Origin: Closterium sp. Naga37s-1
Taxonomy: Eukaryota; Streptophyta; Zygnematophyceae; Desmidiales; Closteriaceae
Direction: 5' to 3'
Assembly: GCA_947471745.1 (NCBI GenBank)
Contig: CANJKZ010000971.1
Span: forward strand, 2,476,001-2,540,000
Length of the DNA: 64,000 bases
Shown here: positions 10,827-24,343 of the stretch, piece after piece
Layout of the letters: each line of letters opens with the position of its first letter
Position numbering within the stretch: the stretch's first letter is position 1
Notes under the pieces: model-generated
The model's input: only the letters and a program-made list of their open reading frames with translations
Database searches by the model: none
What the model was told of the DNA's origin: nothing
Translations under genes and position numbers: made by a program

Positions 10827-11333
10827 GGGAACGTTCCTGTGGAGACACTTGTGTCTCAACCCCCGTTTTCCCGAGTCGCGCCTGTTAAATTTCCCAATGT
10901 CGCGTCACAAACATCGAATGTACCACGACGTATGGCGACTGATTGGCAGGGACAGTTGGACACTTTTCACTGGCTGCGATAAAAAAGAAATGTACAGGAA
11001 CATGCATCTGATTGGGTGACAGTACACCCGTTTTTTCAACTTCCAGGCAGGGGCGTGGTTTCGATGCGCGGGACTTTTTTTCCCTCGCGAGATTGGCATG
11101 TTCGGGTGTCCATGTGCATTTGGCCGTGTCGACATTTCGAGCCGCGTGCGATTTTTTTACAATGACATGTCGTTTCGCAATTCGTCAGCGACGTCGGCGC
11201 ATTTCACACGGACCAATAAAAAATACAGTGAAAGTCGTCGAGAGGCGACTCGAATTGAGACACCATACAGTACATGTTGTTTTTGGGTGTCACAAAGTGG
11301 TTGAGACACAAGTGTCTCCACAAGAACGTTCCC
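10827..11333. mobile_element. PIF/Harbinger-like MITE, 507 bp, inserted in LINE endonuclease
   Basis: Terminal inverted repeats of about 35 bp start GGGAACGTTC at 10827 and end GAACGTTCCC at 11333, with one mismatch in about 35 bases. The 3-bp duplication TAA flanks both sides (10824-10826 and 11334-11336). A TAA/TTA 3-bp target and termini beginning GGG are typical of PIF/Harbinger Tourist-like MITEs. Each terminal repeat contains its own palindrome, GAGACAC-TT-GTGTCTC. No transposase is encoded. Removing 507 bp plus one TAA joins the LINE endonuclease frame precisely (net insertion 510 bp). Confidence 0.88.
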
Positions 11334-14319
11334 TAAGACCTACGGAGGTGGCTGCTGTTTTGCCATCACAGAAGGCAGGAGGGGTGGCGGTTTTGACTTT
11401 CACACCTGAGGTTAGGATGTCGGAGGTGCTGAAACACGAGTCGGGACGGCTGCTGAGTGTGAAGCTGGAATGGAAGGAGTTGGAATGGCGCCTGGTTGCG
11501 GTTTATCTTCCGGCGCAAGCGGGTGCAAGAAGCGTTTTCTTCAGGGAATGCTTGTTCCCCTTCATGAGTAAACTGCCTGCAACAACACATACAGCATTAA
11601 TGGGGGATTTTAATCTGGTGGAGGATCCGGAGCTGGATAAGACATCAAAACTAGGAACGGTTGCGGAGAACAAGAGATTGGTGAGCGGATGCGCGGGTCT
11701 GGATCTGCAAGACGCTTTTCGTGCCCTGCACCCAGTAAAGAAAGAGTTTACCTTCTACTCGAGGTCGGCGAAGGAGAGTTCGCGTATTGATCGCGCGGTG
11801 GTGTCGGCTTCTATGTTAAGTTTCATCGGCGGTGCCTTCCACACATATGTTCCGAGGGGGATCACGGACCATTGGTTTGCCGTCTCTGTAAAGCTGGTGT
11901 CGTCGGAGGGCAAGGTGAGAGGACCCGGGCTGTGGAGGCTACCTGCGAAGCTGGCGGCCAGCCAAGGAGTGAAAAAGATTACGCATGCAATTACGCAACA
12001 GCAGGAAGGGGGAGCGGAAGACGGTTTTGTTAAGACGCTGAGTAAGCTACAGGCTGGTTTGAGAGAATATGCAAAAGGAGAGAGGAAGAGGGTGGCTCGC
12101 ACAGTTGCGCACCTGGAGGATAAGGCGGCGGTGCTGAAGCAGGCCTTCATGAGTGATGCAGGCGATGTGCAGCTGCAGGAGCAGTTGGCCAAGTGCGAAG
12201 CGCAGCTGAAGTCATATTGGGATGGGAAACGCGACTGGCTGCAGACCCTGGCAGGAATACAAGGAGAACTGGAAGGGGAGAACAATCGAGGTTACTCTCA
12301 GGGAAGATTGCTGCACGGAAAGCAAGAACGGAAATTCTGGCTTTAACAGTGGGGGGTAAGACTGTTACGGACGCGAAGGAGATCCTAACAGCAGCATCGG
12401 ATTTCTTCAAGGACCTGTTTGGGAGAGCCAAAAGCAAGAGGCTGGATGAAGGTGACCGGGAGATGCTGCAGGGTAACTGGACGGAGAAAGAAGTTAAAAA
12501 GGCGATAGCCGAGCTACCCAAGGGGAAAACACCGGGGCAAGACGGACTGCCGAGGGAGTTTTTCGTGGAGAACTGGGACCTTCTTGGCCCAGGGCTGATG
12601 CAGTTGTCCGTGTGTTTGAACGGTCGGGGGTACTTCCGGAGAGCCTCACGACGGCGGTAACTATTCTGCTGCACAAAAAGGGAGAGAAGGAGAATTTGGG
12701 GAATTACAGACCAATCACGCTTTTGAACACGGTCTACAAGATAGTCGCGAAGGTGCTGGCAAACAGGATGAAAAAGGTTTTGCCGAAGGTGATCTCGGAA
12801 GATCAACATGGCTTTGTACCAGGGCGGAAACTCTCGGATGCGGTGGCGGCGGTGGCGGATGTCATTGATGCAGCGGCAACCGGGAAGGAGGACTGGTACC
12901 TGCTGTTAGTGGATTTCCAAAAAGCATACGATTCAGTATCACGGGAGCACCTGTTCGGCACGCTGAGGGGAATGGGCTTCCCTGAGATATTCGTCAGCTG
13001 GGCGGAGGGTCTTCACAAGGAAGCTGGGACCAGACTGCTTATCAACGGCTGGCTAGGAGAACGGCTAGGTGTGGAGGTCGGGGTGAGACAAGGGGTCCGT
13101 TGGCGCCGTACCTGTTCATCTGCGCAGTGGAACCCTTATGTCAGGAGATTAAAAAGAGGATGCTGGGAGTCCGGAAGCGTGGGAAGGGAGGGCTGGCGTA
13201 CCTGGGGTACGCGGACGACACTACGCTGGTGCTGAAAGGCTTGGATCAAGTGGAGAAGGCGGAAGGGGTGCTGAAGGATTTCGGGAAAGTCTCGGGCCTG
13301 CACATCAATCAGGAGAAAACTGTGTTAATACCGGTGGGGAGGAATCGGAGAAGAAAATTTCAGGGAGCAACGCCCTTCAAGGTAGCGGAGCCAGGGCAGC
13401 CCGAAAGGTTGTTGGGGGTATGGATTACCCCGAATGGAGAAGCGGGCCCGTCCTGGGACAGGGCTTTTGAGAGAGTGAGTGGCTCGCTCGGCAGATGGGC
13501 AGCGCAGCACATCACGACGTCAGCCAGGGTAGCAGTGATCAACTCCTATGTGATGCCGGTGTTACTCTTCCAGGCGCAGGTGTACCCGCCGCCGATTGAC
13601 TTCTGGACGAGGGTTCGGAGGCTGTGCCACAATTTTGTCTCCGGGGGGAAGGCGACGGACCGCCGTTTCGTCCTCTGGAGTTTCGACCTGACATGCAGGA
13701 GAAGGAGAGATGGGGGGCTGGGGGTGATCAACCCGAGAGACCGCATTGACAGCATGGCTCTGCAGTGTTTAAGCAAGGCTATTGCTGAAACAAACGAGAT
13801 AAAAAGGTGGATGATGGAGCAGGCGGCGGCGATGCCGCTGGGCTGGGCGACACTATGGGCGCACAAGGACATTGCCAAGCAATGGAAGGGAGGAGGAGAA
13901 AGGTGGAAGGCGTTCATGCAGGTTCTCTGGAAGAGGAAACTTCCGCTTTTCGGCGAGCCGGAGTCCAGATGGGAGGTGGAACAGGAACATTTGTGGTTCA
14001 ACAACCGTATTCTCTTCAGAGGGAAGAGTCCGTTCGGGGCGCAGCGCGGTTCGGAGTGCTTAAAAGGGATGAGGCTCAGCGACCTGCTCATCACAAGTCA
14101 GGATGGGACAGTGGCGGTCAAGGACATGCAAAGGCTGAGCAGAGAGCTGGGGGGCAAGATCCCGGCGAGATGGGCGCTTAAGGCGTTTCAGGCGGCACCG
14201 GTGGAATGGCGTGACAAGTTACTGACCAAGCGGTCGGCGGAGGAAATTGCTGGGGCGACAAGCCTGGTGGTTACTGGCGCTGACAGAGGGAAGCAGAGGA
14301 ATTACTGGAGGGTACTTAA

Positions 14320-14439
14320 AGCTTTCGTATACATTTGACAGAAGGGGTTCAAAAACTTTTGAAATTTGAAAGTTTGCCTGTGAGACCGTGAGGTGACTTT
14401 CTAAACCCAAAACCTGGATGACAAATGTATACTTCAGCT
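14320..14439. mobile_element. 120-bp MITE with TTAA target duplication, inserted in LINE ORF2
   Basis: Inverted termini AGCTTTCGTATACATTTG (14320 on) and CAAATGTATACTTCAGCT (ending 14439) match at 15 of 18 positions. TTAA lies directly outside each end (14316-14319 and 14440-14443). TTAA duplication is the signature of piggyBac-type elements. The element has no coding capacity. Deleting it with one TTAA restores the ORF2 frame (RVLK joined to TEGGRLVVKRV). Confidence 0.8.
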
Positions 14440-15488
14440 TTAAGACAGAAGGAGGAAGGCTGGTGGTGAAGCGGGTGGAGGTGATACGGGGGCATGTAGC
14501 TCCGGCGCCATATGCCAGTCCGTTCGCACTCAGCGCGTCATGGGTTACGCCAGTTAAGGAAGTGGACGGGAAGGTCTTAGGCCTGCTTGGGCACCACCTC
14601 ACGCGGTTGAGAGAATCGGCGCTCTGTAAAGGAGGGGAGTTGTTGTCTCTGAAAACCCTAAGGAAGGCAATTGGAGGGCCAGTCGAGAAGCCGAAGCAGC
14701 AGGTCTGCTGGGAAGAGGAGTATGGGGGGACGATCAATTGGGCGAAAACCATCACTGTACGGGACTCAATGGTGGTCCCTTCCAGAGCGAGAGAGGTGCT
14801 TCTCCGTTTGCACAGCAGGAATCTGCAAGTGGGGGCTCGGCTCCCTTTCCTGGGGGTTTTGGCACGCTGCCCGCACTGCGGTGCAGACGAGACGGTGGAT
14901 CACTGTTTGATGATGTGTCCGGAGGTGGGGAGAGTTGTCGGGAAGCTACAGGCAACGCTTAAAATCTTTGGGGCCAAAGAAGAGGCAAAGAGTGTGGGGA
15001 GTCTGCTTTTCCGGGATACTGGGACGAAAACGTGTTTCCCAGACTAATCGCTGGTGGCAATCACGTTTCACCAACTCTGGCTGGAGAGGTGCGGGGCGAT
15101 TTTCAGGCAGGAAAGGTTTCAATACAAGCGGGTGGTCAGGAAAATTATGGCAAACTTTCTGCGTCACGTGAAGGTTTACAGCAAGTGGAAGGGCATGCAG
15201 CGGCACAGAACAAAAGCAGCGAGTGGCAGGGATTGGGGACATCTGACGTCGGGGGAAGCGAGGTCCCTCAGCAGCATTTTTGTTGGGGAAAAAGAGATGA
15301 CGTGGAAGGAGGCTTTTCGCTCGATATGGGAAGACCCATGGACTCATTTCAAACCGCCATAAAGGAGAGGATGGGGGAATAACTGCTATGTTCGTTAGTG
15401 GTTAGGTCCTCCATGGAAACAGTTACGACTGTGGTTGTATGCTTATATAGTGTACTTCCAACAAAAAAAAAAAAAAAAAAAAAAAAAA

Positions 15489-15687
15489 CGACAGATCCTT
15501 TCGCGATATGGGCGTGCGCGAAAGCACGAATCGATTAACTTCGAACGTAGCGATCTTCGGTCATGTTCAGCAGCTTACATGATAACTATGGAAATTATAT
15601 TTACCGGGGTACTGATAGTGTGGGCTTCAACTAGTACAGTTAATGAAAATGTACAAGCAACAAAAGGCGGAAGTTCACAACACAAAA
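15489..15687. other. RPT6 3' flank
   Basis: Short spacer between the LINE poly(A) run and the RPT6 stop codon. It would hold the RPT6 3' UTR on the minus strand. The LINE is inserted about 200 bp downstream of the stop, oriented so that it converges with RPT6. Confidence 0.5.
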
Positions 15688-19411
<3,724 letters not shown>

Positions 19412-20314
19412 CGCAGCGACGAATTATACACTGACTAATTTGTTAGAAATAACGCGCGAACGACGTGACCGGCACAGGAGAAATCGATTAGCAGCTCGTC
19501 AATCCAGCTGATTTGAGCGGTACTTAGCTTGCTAACTTTAGCTTGCTGCAGGCCACCTGAACTTGCTGGAATTCGACAGATCGCAAGTCTTGTTCAAGAA
19601 TCTTGATTTAGAGACATGGAATCGTACCCAACCCATACACGGATAAATCAAACCACAGAAGCTTCCTGTAATGCAATTCAACCCACTAAAAAGCAAGACG
19701 TGATTTTTTTCAGAGAGACTAGGATGCCAGAAAAATATGCTGAGCTCACATTCTCCAAGAGAAAGAAAAAAAAATCAATTTAGATAACGGCATGCGTAAT
19801 ATTCACAGAAAAGGTCTCATCGAAAATAAGCAATTTTATATTCCTGACATGTTCTGTACTGCATATGGTGTCACCAAAGTAACAAATAGCTTGTAGAATA
19901 AATGTCATTTCTCTAGAGCGTATTCTTTGTAGTGGTCAGCTATTTTCTCCACGCAAGGTACGCTGACTCGTGCATTGTCTGGATTTCGTTCGGACATTTT
20001 CAACACCTCGTCCGTGGTACTTTCCTTAGCAGACCCGAACCAGCTGGTTTAAAGGTTTGACAAGCTGTAACAAGGTCTGGACCAATCACATACTCGAACT
20101 CAGGGAACGAGGTGCGGAACCGTACCTGAAGGACAAACTGCTGTGGAGTTGACCAGTCGTTGAGTGCAAACAAAGAGAAGCTATAAAATGCTGTCACTCA
20201 AACATTACAGGTCACCAGCTTTACCTCCAAGTCACTAGTAGTCCCTTTTCACTACATTCTAAACCCGTTTCGTCACGCACTCGAAGCCCATTTCCTTATT
20301 CGCAACCCTCAGTC
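19412..20314. promoter_or_regulatory. Shared divergent upstream region of RPT6 and the secreted-protein gene
   Basis: About 0.9 kb separates the two divergent start codons. On the plus side CCAAT lies at 20082-20086 and TATAAAA at 20182-20188, about 130 bp before the ATG. Both boxes are kept in the duplicate (CCAAT at 28587-28591, TATAAAC at 28692-28698). The minus-side promoter has no clear TATA box. Duplication of this interval together with both gene starts argues it travelled as a unit. Confidence 0.6.
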
Positions 20315-21433
20315 ATGGCCTCCAAGGCACTGCTTCTTGTCTGCTTCACGCTCCTCGCAGTGACGTCCGCCTTCGCGCAGCGCGGCCCGCCTGGCGGAGG
20401 CCCGCCCGGCGGTCAGGGGCCGCCAGGGGGACCGCGCGGCGGAGGCCCTGGTGGGCGCGGCGGACCTAGCGGCGGCCCTGGCGGGGAGCCGCGCGGTCCT
20501 CCGCTTAACCTGACGGCCGTCGGGAATCTGACGGCGGACGTTGGCGCGCAGCTGGAAAATTGCTCCGCGGACCCTACCTTCGTTGACGGCCGCTTCCACC
20601 TCACCGTCTTCAAGTAAGAATAGCCAAAACCCGACCCCTGGCCCCATTTATCTCGCCGAGTTGGAAGTAAAAACCTAAGTTCGGGTCTTCAGCAATGCGC
20701 CGCGAAAGCTTACACGGCGAGGCGGCGCCTTTCCCTTTTACGTCCTCTTGTGGCATTAGTCCGTCACTTAACAGAAGCATCTCACTGTCTCCCGCGCCTT
20801 CCTCCCCGCCACGCTCGTCCCCGCAGGAACTCCACGGGCAACTACAACCTCCTCGTCGACGCGCTTCTCGTCGGAAGCGACGCCGCCGCCGCCCCGCCCG
20901 ATTCGATCGCGATCGTGCAGGGCGCCGTGTGCGACTCGGCCGCGTCCGCCGCGGCTGTGCTCTCGCTGCCCTTCGCCGCCTCCGATTGGCTGCAGCGCGC
21001 CGGCTGGTGGCTGCTGCACGCCGAGGCGCGCCTCGACGCGTTTCTCGAGAACGCCGACGCGACCACCGTTGAGGCGCTGATCGCTCTCCTCCCCAACGCG
21101 TCGCTCCCGCGCAGCAACGGCGGCGGCCGCGGCGGGCGCAACGGCGGAGGCAGTTCCGGGGGCGCAGGGGGCGCGGGAGGCGCGCGGAACGGCCAGGGAA
21201 GCAGGCGCATGGGGCTTGACGTGGGGAGGGTGGGGAGGATGCTGATGCGCGCAATGGCCCGCGGCCCCGCCAAGCAGGGTGGGCAGCAGCAGGGCGGGCA
21301 GCAGCAGGGGGGCAACGGAGTGAACAGCACGGTGAGCGGATATGCTGTGCTGGCTGGGAACAGTGTGTCTGGCGTCATCTGGGGCGGGCAGCTCATGGGC
21401 GTCAAAATCCCCTCCGCTGCTGCTGCGGCATGA
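20315..21433 (+). CDS. Secreted Gly/Pro-rich protein of unknown function, 2 exons (301 aa)
   Basis: Exon 1 is 20315-20613 and exon 2 is 20827-21433, joined through GTAAGA and CCGCAG splice sites; together they make 301 codons. Residues 1-21 form a clear signal peptide (MASKALLLVCFTLLAVTSAFA). Residues 22 to about 65 are Gly/Pro/Arg-rich (GPPGG-type). The next region, about 66-190, is ordinary sequence with several N-glycosylation sequons (two NLT, then NCS, NST, NAS). A Gly/Arg/Gln-rich linker (GGGRGGRN, then QQGGQQQGG) follows, then a hydrophobic C-terminal segment (YAVLAGNSVSGVIWGG). It is most likely an extracellular or cell-wall protein. I do not recognise the central domain. Very GC-rich, unlike the flanks. 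Its 5' end and promoter are duplicated at 28.4-28.95 kb. Confidence 0.75.
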
Positions 21434-21947
21434 TTTTGGCGGTGCTGGGTAGGAGTGGCAAAGTGTGACGGTGTGGCCATGATACCACTGCTTCAAGTCA
21501 TGGAATATGGGCATTTGAGTTATGGTAATGGTAAAGTGGGTAGTGCTGAAATGGGTAATGCTGTAAGCGTGTAGTGTGCATGATGCGTGGGTTCTGAGCA
21601 TGGGGGCAGGAATGCTGGCAAGCTGCAATGACCTGCCTTGCCAGCATTCCTGCCTCTGACAGCTCATGATTACCTCTTAGATTTAGTTCCTCCTGTGCGG
21701 TTTGTGCAGCAATGGAAATTCTCTAATGAGTCAAAGCTCTTCTCATCATTAGCACTACTGGTCCAACTAGAGCCCCTTGTTGGAAATTTAATAGCTACAG
21801 GGTATAGTGAACAGAGTACAAGGTTGGCTGATTAAGAGGGTGAACTGTGAGGGTGAACTGTGAGGCAAACTGACGAACCTGGCGAAGTGAGAACTGGGAA
21901 GGATACTACGTTGTTACTGATATTATGAGCACGAGTTGTTGGGCAAG
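21434..21947. other. 3' flank of the secreted-protein gene, with a perfect hairpin
   Basis: Unique AT-richer sequence. It contains an 18-bp perfect stem at 21605-21622 and 21637-21654 (arms GGCAGGAATGCTGGCAAG and its complement, 14-nt loop), about 170 bp after the stop codon. No other gene seen. Confidence 0.55.
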
Positions 21948-22606
21948 GCGAATATGTACTAGAGTCTGCTTGGCAAGGGAGTGCACAGACGGATACACAA
22001 ATTAGATTGTCCGACATTCACACGATGCACAGATTGGCCACGAGATCTAGATACGTATTGTGGGCAGCCTGCCCACAATTTTCAGTCGTACTCTAGTGCT
22101 GAGCACTAGAGTACGACTGGATATTATGACGCGTGAAAACGTCCACTAGAGTACTCTCAGCACCAATTTGAGTTCTGGTCTGTACTTCCATAGCGGAGAG
22201 ATGATCGCCGCCTTGTCAAGAGGGGAAATAAGTAGGCAGGCACGCAGTGCAGACCACCCTTCCATAGCAGTCAATCTGTAACTACAAACTAGTCTGACTT
22301 GCAGCGCGTCTCAAGTCAAGTCCAAAGCTAAGCTAGAATACCTTTGGCGTTTAGCTCATTTCGCAAAGCGTCTAACATCAATCTGCTCGATTGCAAGTTC
22401 TTCCCGCTCTCAACGGCCATCGCAGCTTTCTAAAAAGATCGCACGAACGATTCGACCAGCAAAAGAGAGATCAATCAACAGATCGTCAATTTGGCTGGCG
22501 TGAGGTGCTCGATGGTCTGACGAGAACTGCTAGAGTTCGCCAGATCGCCAAGTGTTGTGCACGATTCTTGATTAGAGATATGTAACCGTACCCAACCGTA
22601 CCCAGA
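21948..22606 (-). pseudogene. Duplicate of RPT6 exon 1 and part of intron 1
   Basis: Colinear with 18866 to about 19660. The exon-1 copy, about 22340-22425, begins MAVESGKN and ends at NELNAK with a GTATTC donor, but internal deletions remove the middle of the exon and shift the frame. Intron-1 sequence, including GGCCACGAGATCT and GCAGTGCAGACCACCCTT, is recognisable to its left. No downstream exons follow, so it cannot make RPT6. Confidence 0.85.
22057..22119. repeat. Two adjacent perfect palindromes in the RPT6 intron-1 duplicate
   Basis: First: ATTGTGGGCAG-C-CTGCCCACAAT (22057-22079). Second: 17-bp arms CAGTCGTACTCTAGTGC and complement with a 3-nt loop (22083-22119). They sit where the parent copy has its own, different palindrome. 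Confidence 0.85.
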
Positions 22607-22633
22607 GTGCCATCTTGAAATTAGTCAGCTAAC

Positions 22634-22985
22634 TGTAAGGAAATGTCCTTTTCCTTACTTCGCGTCCCTGCTCAGCGCGTACACCACTGTTCCCACCCAC
22701 AGCACCCAACAGAAATCCGTTACCACTCGCGACACTCGCTTCGACACCATTCCCGCCACCATTCACGACGCGACCCAACCTCACGGTTCGGTTGGTAACC
22801 CGCGCTCCGGACCTCCGCCTCGACACTTTCCCAACCTCGGCACCAGGCCCGTCGCGCACCCCATTTTTCACACATTACCATTACCACTGTAGTTTCGCTA
22901 TATATTCTTCGCTCATGCCTTCGCTCATTGTACTCTTGCTTCGATAGTGCAATTCTCACTCGTTCGCTCAATTGCACTCGTAACA
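22634..22985 (+). repeat. Gypsy 5' LTR
   Basis: 352 bp, TG...CA termini, with a TATATATTC promoter-like sequence about 85 bp before the 3' end. Its partner at 27859-28210 has the same length. Confidence 0.95.
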
Positions 22986-22986
22986 C

Positions 22987-23003
22987 TTGGTTATCAGAGC
23001 CTA
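22987..23003 (+). promoter_or_regulatory. Gypsy primer binding site (initiator tRNA-Met)
   Basis: TTGGTTATCAGAGCCT follows the LTR almost directly. It matches the complement of the initiator tRNA-Met 3' end (TGGTATCAGAGCC) except for one extra T. Confidence 0.75.
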
Positions 23004-23167
23004 CGATCTCTTCTCGGACCGCACCCACACCTTCGCTTCCCCACTATCTCCATTTTTGGGGGGGGTAGACGTCTCTTAGCGAACAAGCACCGCCGCTCGA
23101 AGTGCCCTCTCGTAAGCACGCACGGCCACGACAGAGGCTCCCGCTGAGTTTGCCCGACACCCCCGCC

Positions 23168-24343
23168 ATGGCCGACATTAATCTTGCGACATTGACGCAG
23201 GAGCAGCTCGACCGTCTCGTACGTCAACTCGAAGATTCGGCACTCGAAATTGCGACACTCACGGCGGAACGTGACTCCGCCCGCCAGCAATCAACGGTGA
23301 ATGCACCGGCTCCATCACAAGCACCCGCAAATGCACCTGCGCAATCAGAAGAACCGATCGTCATCTCATCAGGCACACCGACACAAAACGACAGCGTGGG
23401 ACAGCGCTCAGGCGCAGCCAGTGATGGCGCCGCTCAATCGATGCCTGGCATGGAGAGAAATCGGGCCGCGCCAAGCCCGCGTGGGCCTCGCGAAGCTCGT
23501 CGGCACGTGGAGTTTGCAGCAACAAGTGGCGACCACATCATGGCACCAATGCCACTCAAGCCGCGGCGCCCGCCCTGTTTCGATCCAAGCCAACGTGGAG
23601 GTCCGACGGTTCAGTCGTGGGTCTTCACGATGAACGTTTTCTTCGACGCGAATTACGTCGAGTCGGACGCAGCGAAGATTCGCTATGCTGTTTCGCTGCT
23701 GAGGGGCCCCGCCATGGACTGGTGGCGAGTCATCGTGACGTCGCCACGCGCCTACGAGCCACTGTCGCAAGAGGAAGGGCCCACGGGACCAGCCGTCACC
23801 TGGAGTTCATTCTGCGAAACAGCCCAATACAGCACGTGGGATGCGTGGTGCGCAGGGCTTCGGGCGCGCTTCGAGCCGATCGCGGCTTCTATTTCGGCGC
23901 GTCAGAAACTGCGTACTTGGCGGCAGCTCGGATCGGTCCAAGACTACACGAGCGGTTTTCTCGCATTATGCGAGCAAGTCGGCTATATGCACGAAGCGGA
24001 GCGGGTGGACCGTTACGTCGGAGGGCTGAAGCCGGACATCTCGCACGAAATCATGCTACGCGGACTCTCAAATTTCAACGAGATTCTCGCGCTCGCCGAG
24101 AAAATCGACATATTACGCCGACCGAGACCGGGGTCCTACTACGGACATCGCCCTCGGGGACCAATCGAGCACGCCACTGTACACGCTGTTGCGACGAACG
24201 CAGCTGCCGCGCCGTTTAAGGGGCGCTGCTTCGCTTGCAATAGGCCGGGCCATCGTAAGAGTGAGTGCCCAGAGGAGCTGAGGCGCCGCGGAGCAGAGCA
24301 GGGGAGGGAGTCTCTAAGGCAGGGAAACGCCAGCAGTCAGTAG
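23168..24343 (+). CDS. gag: Gypsy Gag with CCHC zinc knuckle
   Basis: The start at 23168 (MADINLATLTQEQ) lies in a good context (GCCATGG). An upstream in-frame ATG at 23102 would add 22 residues. The N-terminus is coiled-coil-like, followed by an Ala/Pro/Ser-rich linker. The Retrotrans_gag core spans about residues 130-300 (FDPSQRGGPTVQSWV, LLRGPAMDWWRVIV, FLALCEQVGYMHEAERVDRYVGGL). A CCHC knuckle CFACNRPGHRKSEC lies near residue 355. Gag forms the particle and packages RNA. The ORF overlaps pol by 79 nt in the -1 frame and contains GGGAAAC in slippery phase 12 nt before its stop codon. The frame is intact. Confidence 0.92.
   Translation: MADINLATLTQEQLDRLVRQLEDSALEIATLTAERDSARQQSTVNAPAPSQAPANAPAQSEEPIVISSGTPTQNDSVGQRSGAASDGAAQSMPGMERNRAAPSPRGPREARRHVEFAATSGDHIMAPMPLKPRRPPCFDPSQRGGPTVQSWVFTMNVFFDANYVESDAAKIRYAVSLLRGPAMDWWRVIVTSPRAYEPLSQEEGPTGPAVTWSSFCETAQYSTWDAWCAGLRARFEPIAASISARQKLRTWRQLGSVQDYTSGFLALCEQVGYMHEAERVDRYVGGLKPDISHEIMLRGLSNFNEILALAEKIDILRRPRPGSYYGHRPRGPIEHATVHAVATNAAAAPFKGRCFACNRPGHRKSECPEELRRRGAEQGRESLRQGNASSQ

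Larger units (their letters stand above)
10664..15362 (+). pseudogene. LINE ORF2 (AP endonuclease, reverse transcriptase, zf-RVT), inactivated
   Basis: ORF2 starts MNTSSSLKMCALNINGLGS. Endonuclease signatures follow in order: LNINGL, VVLSDTRVG (the usual catalytic Glu position is Asp), MGDFNLVED, SSRIDRAV and ITDHWFAV. RT signatures: KTPGQDGLPREFF, NYRPITLLNTVYKIVAKVL, DFQKAYDSV, GVRQG interrupted before PLAPYLF, and GYADDTTLVL with the catalytic Asp pair at about 13214-13219. The zinc-binding end is CPHCGADETVDHCLMMCPE near 14870-14925. Breaks: a MITE at 10827-11333, frame changes near 12290, 12630 and 13095, a 120-bp MITE at 14320, and a TAA at 15045-15047 before the last 105 codons. Skipping both MITEs with one target copy each restores frame exactly at those two points. 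The protein would nick DNA and copy the element RNA at the nick. Confidence 0.88.
8640..15488 (+). mobile_element. LINE (L1-like non-LTR retrotransposon), decayed, with two nested MITEs
   Basis: Two ORFs in the usual order (ORF1, then endonuclease-RT ORF2) end just before an uninterrupted A-run at about 15463-15488, which I read as the poly(A) tail. ORF2 carries an AP-type endonuclease, an RT with YADD, and a CCHC zinc-binding C-terminus of the plant zf-RVT type. Three frameshifts and at least one stop are present, and two small DNA transposons lie inside ORF2. The 5' end is uncertain, and no target-site duplication was found next to the poly(A). Confidence 0.85.

Noticed and set aside
20610..21667. 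Arg/Ala-rich minus-strand ORFs opposite the secreted-protein gene
   Set aside because: GC-rich shadows of the plus-strand exons. The plus strand has a signal peptide and consistent splice sites.
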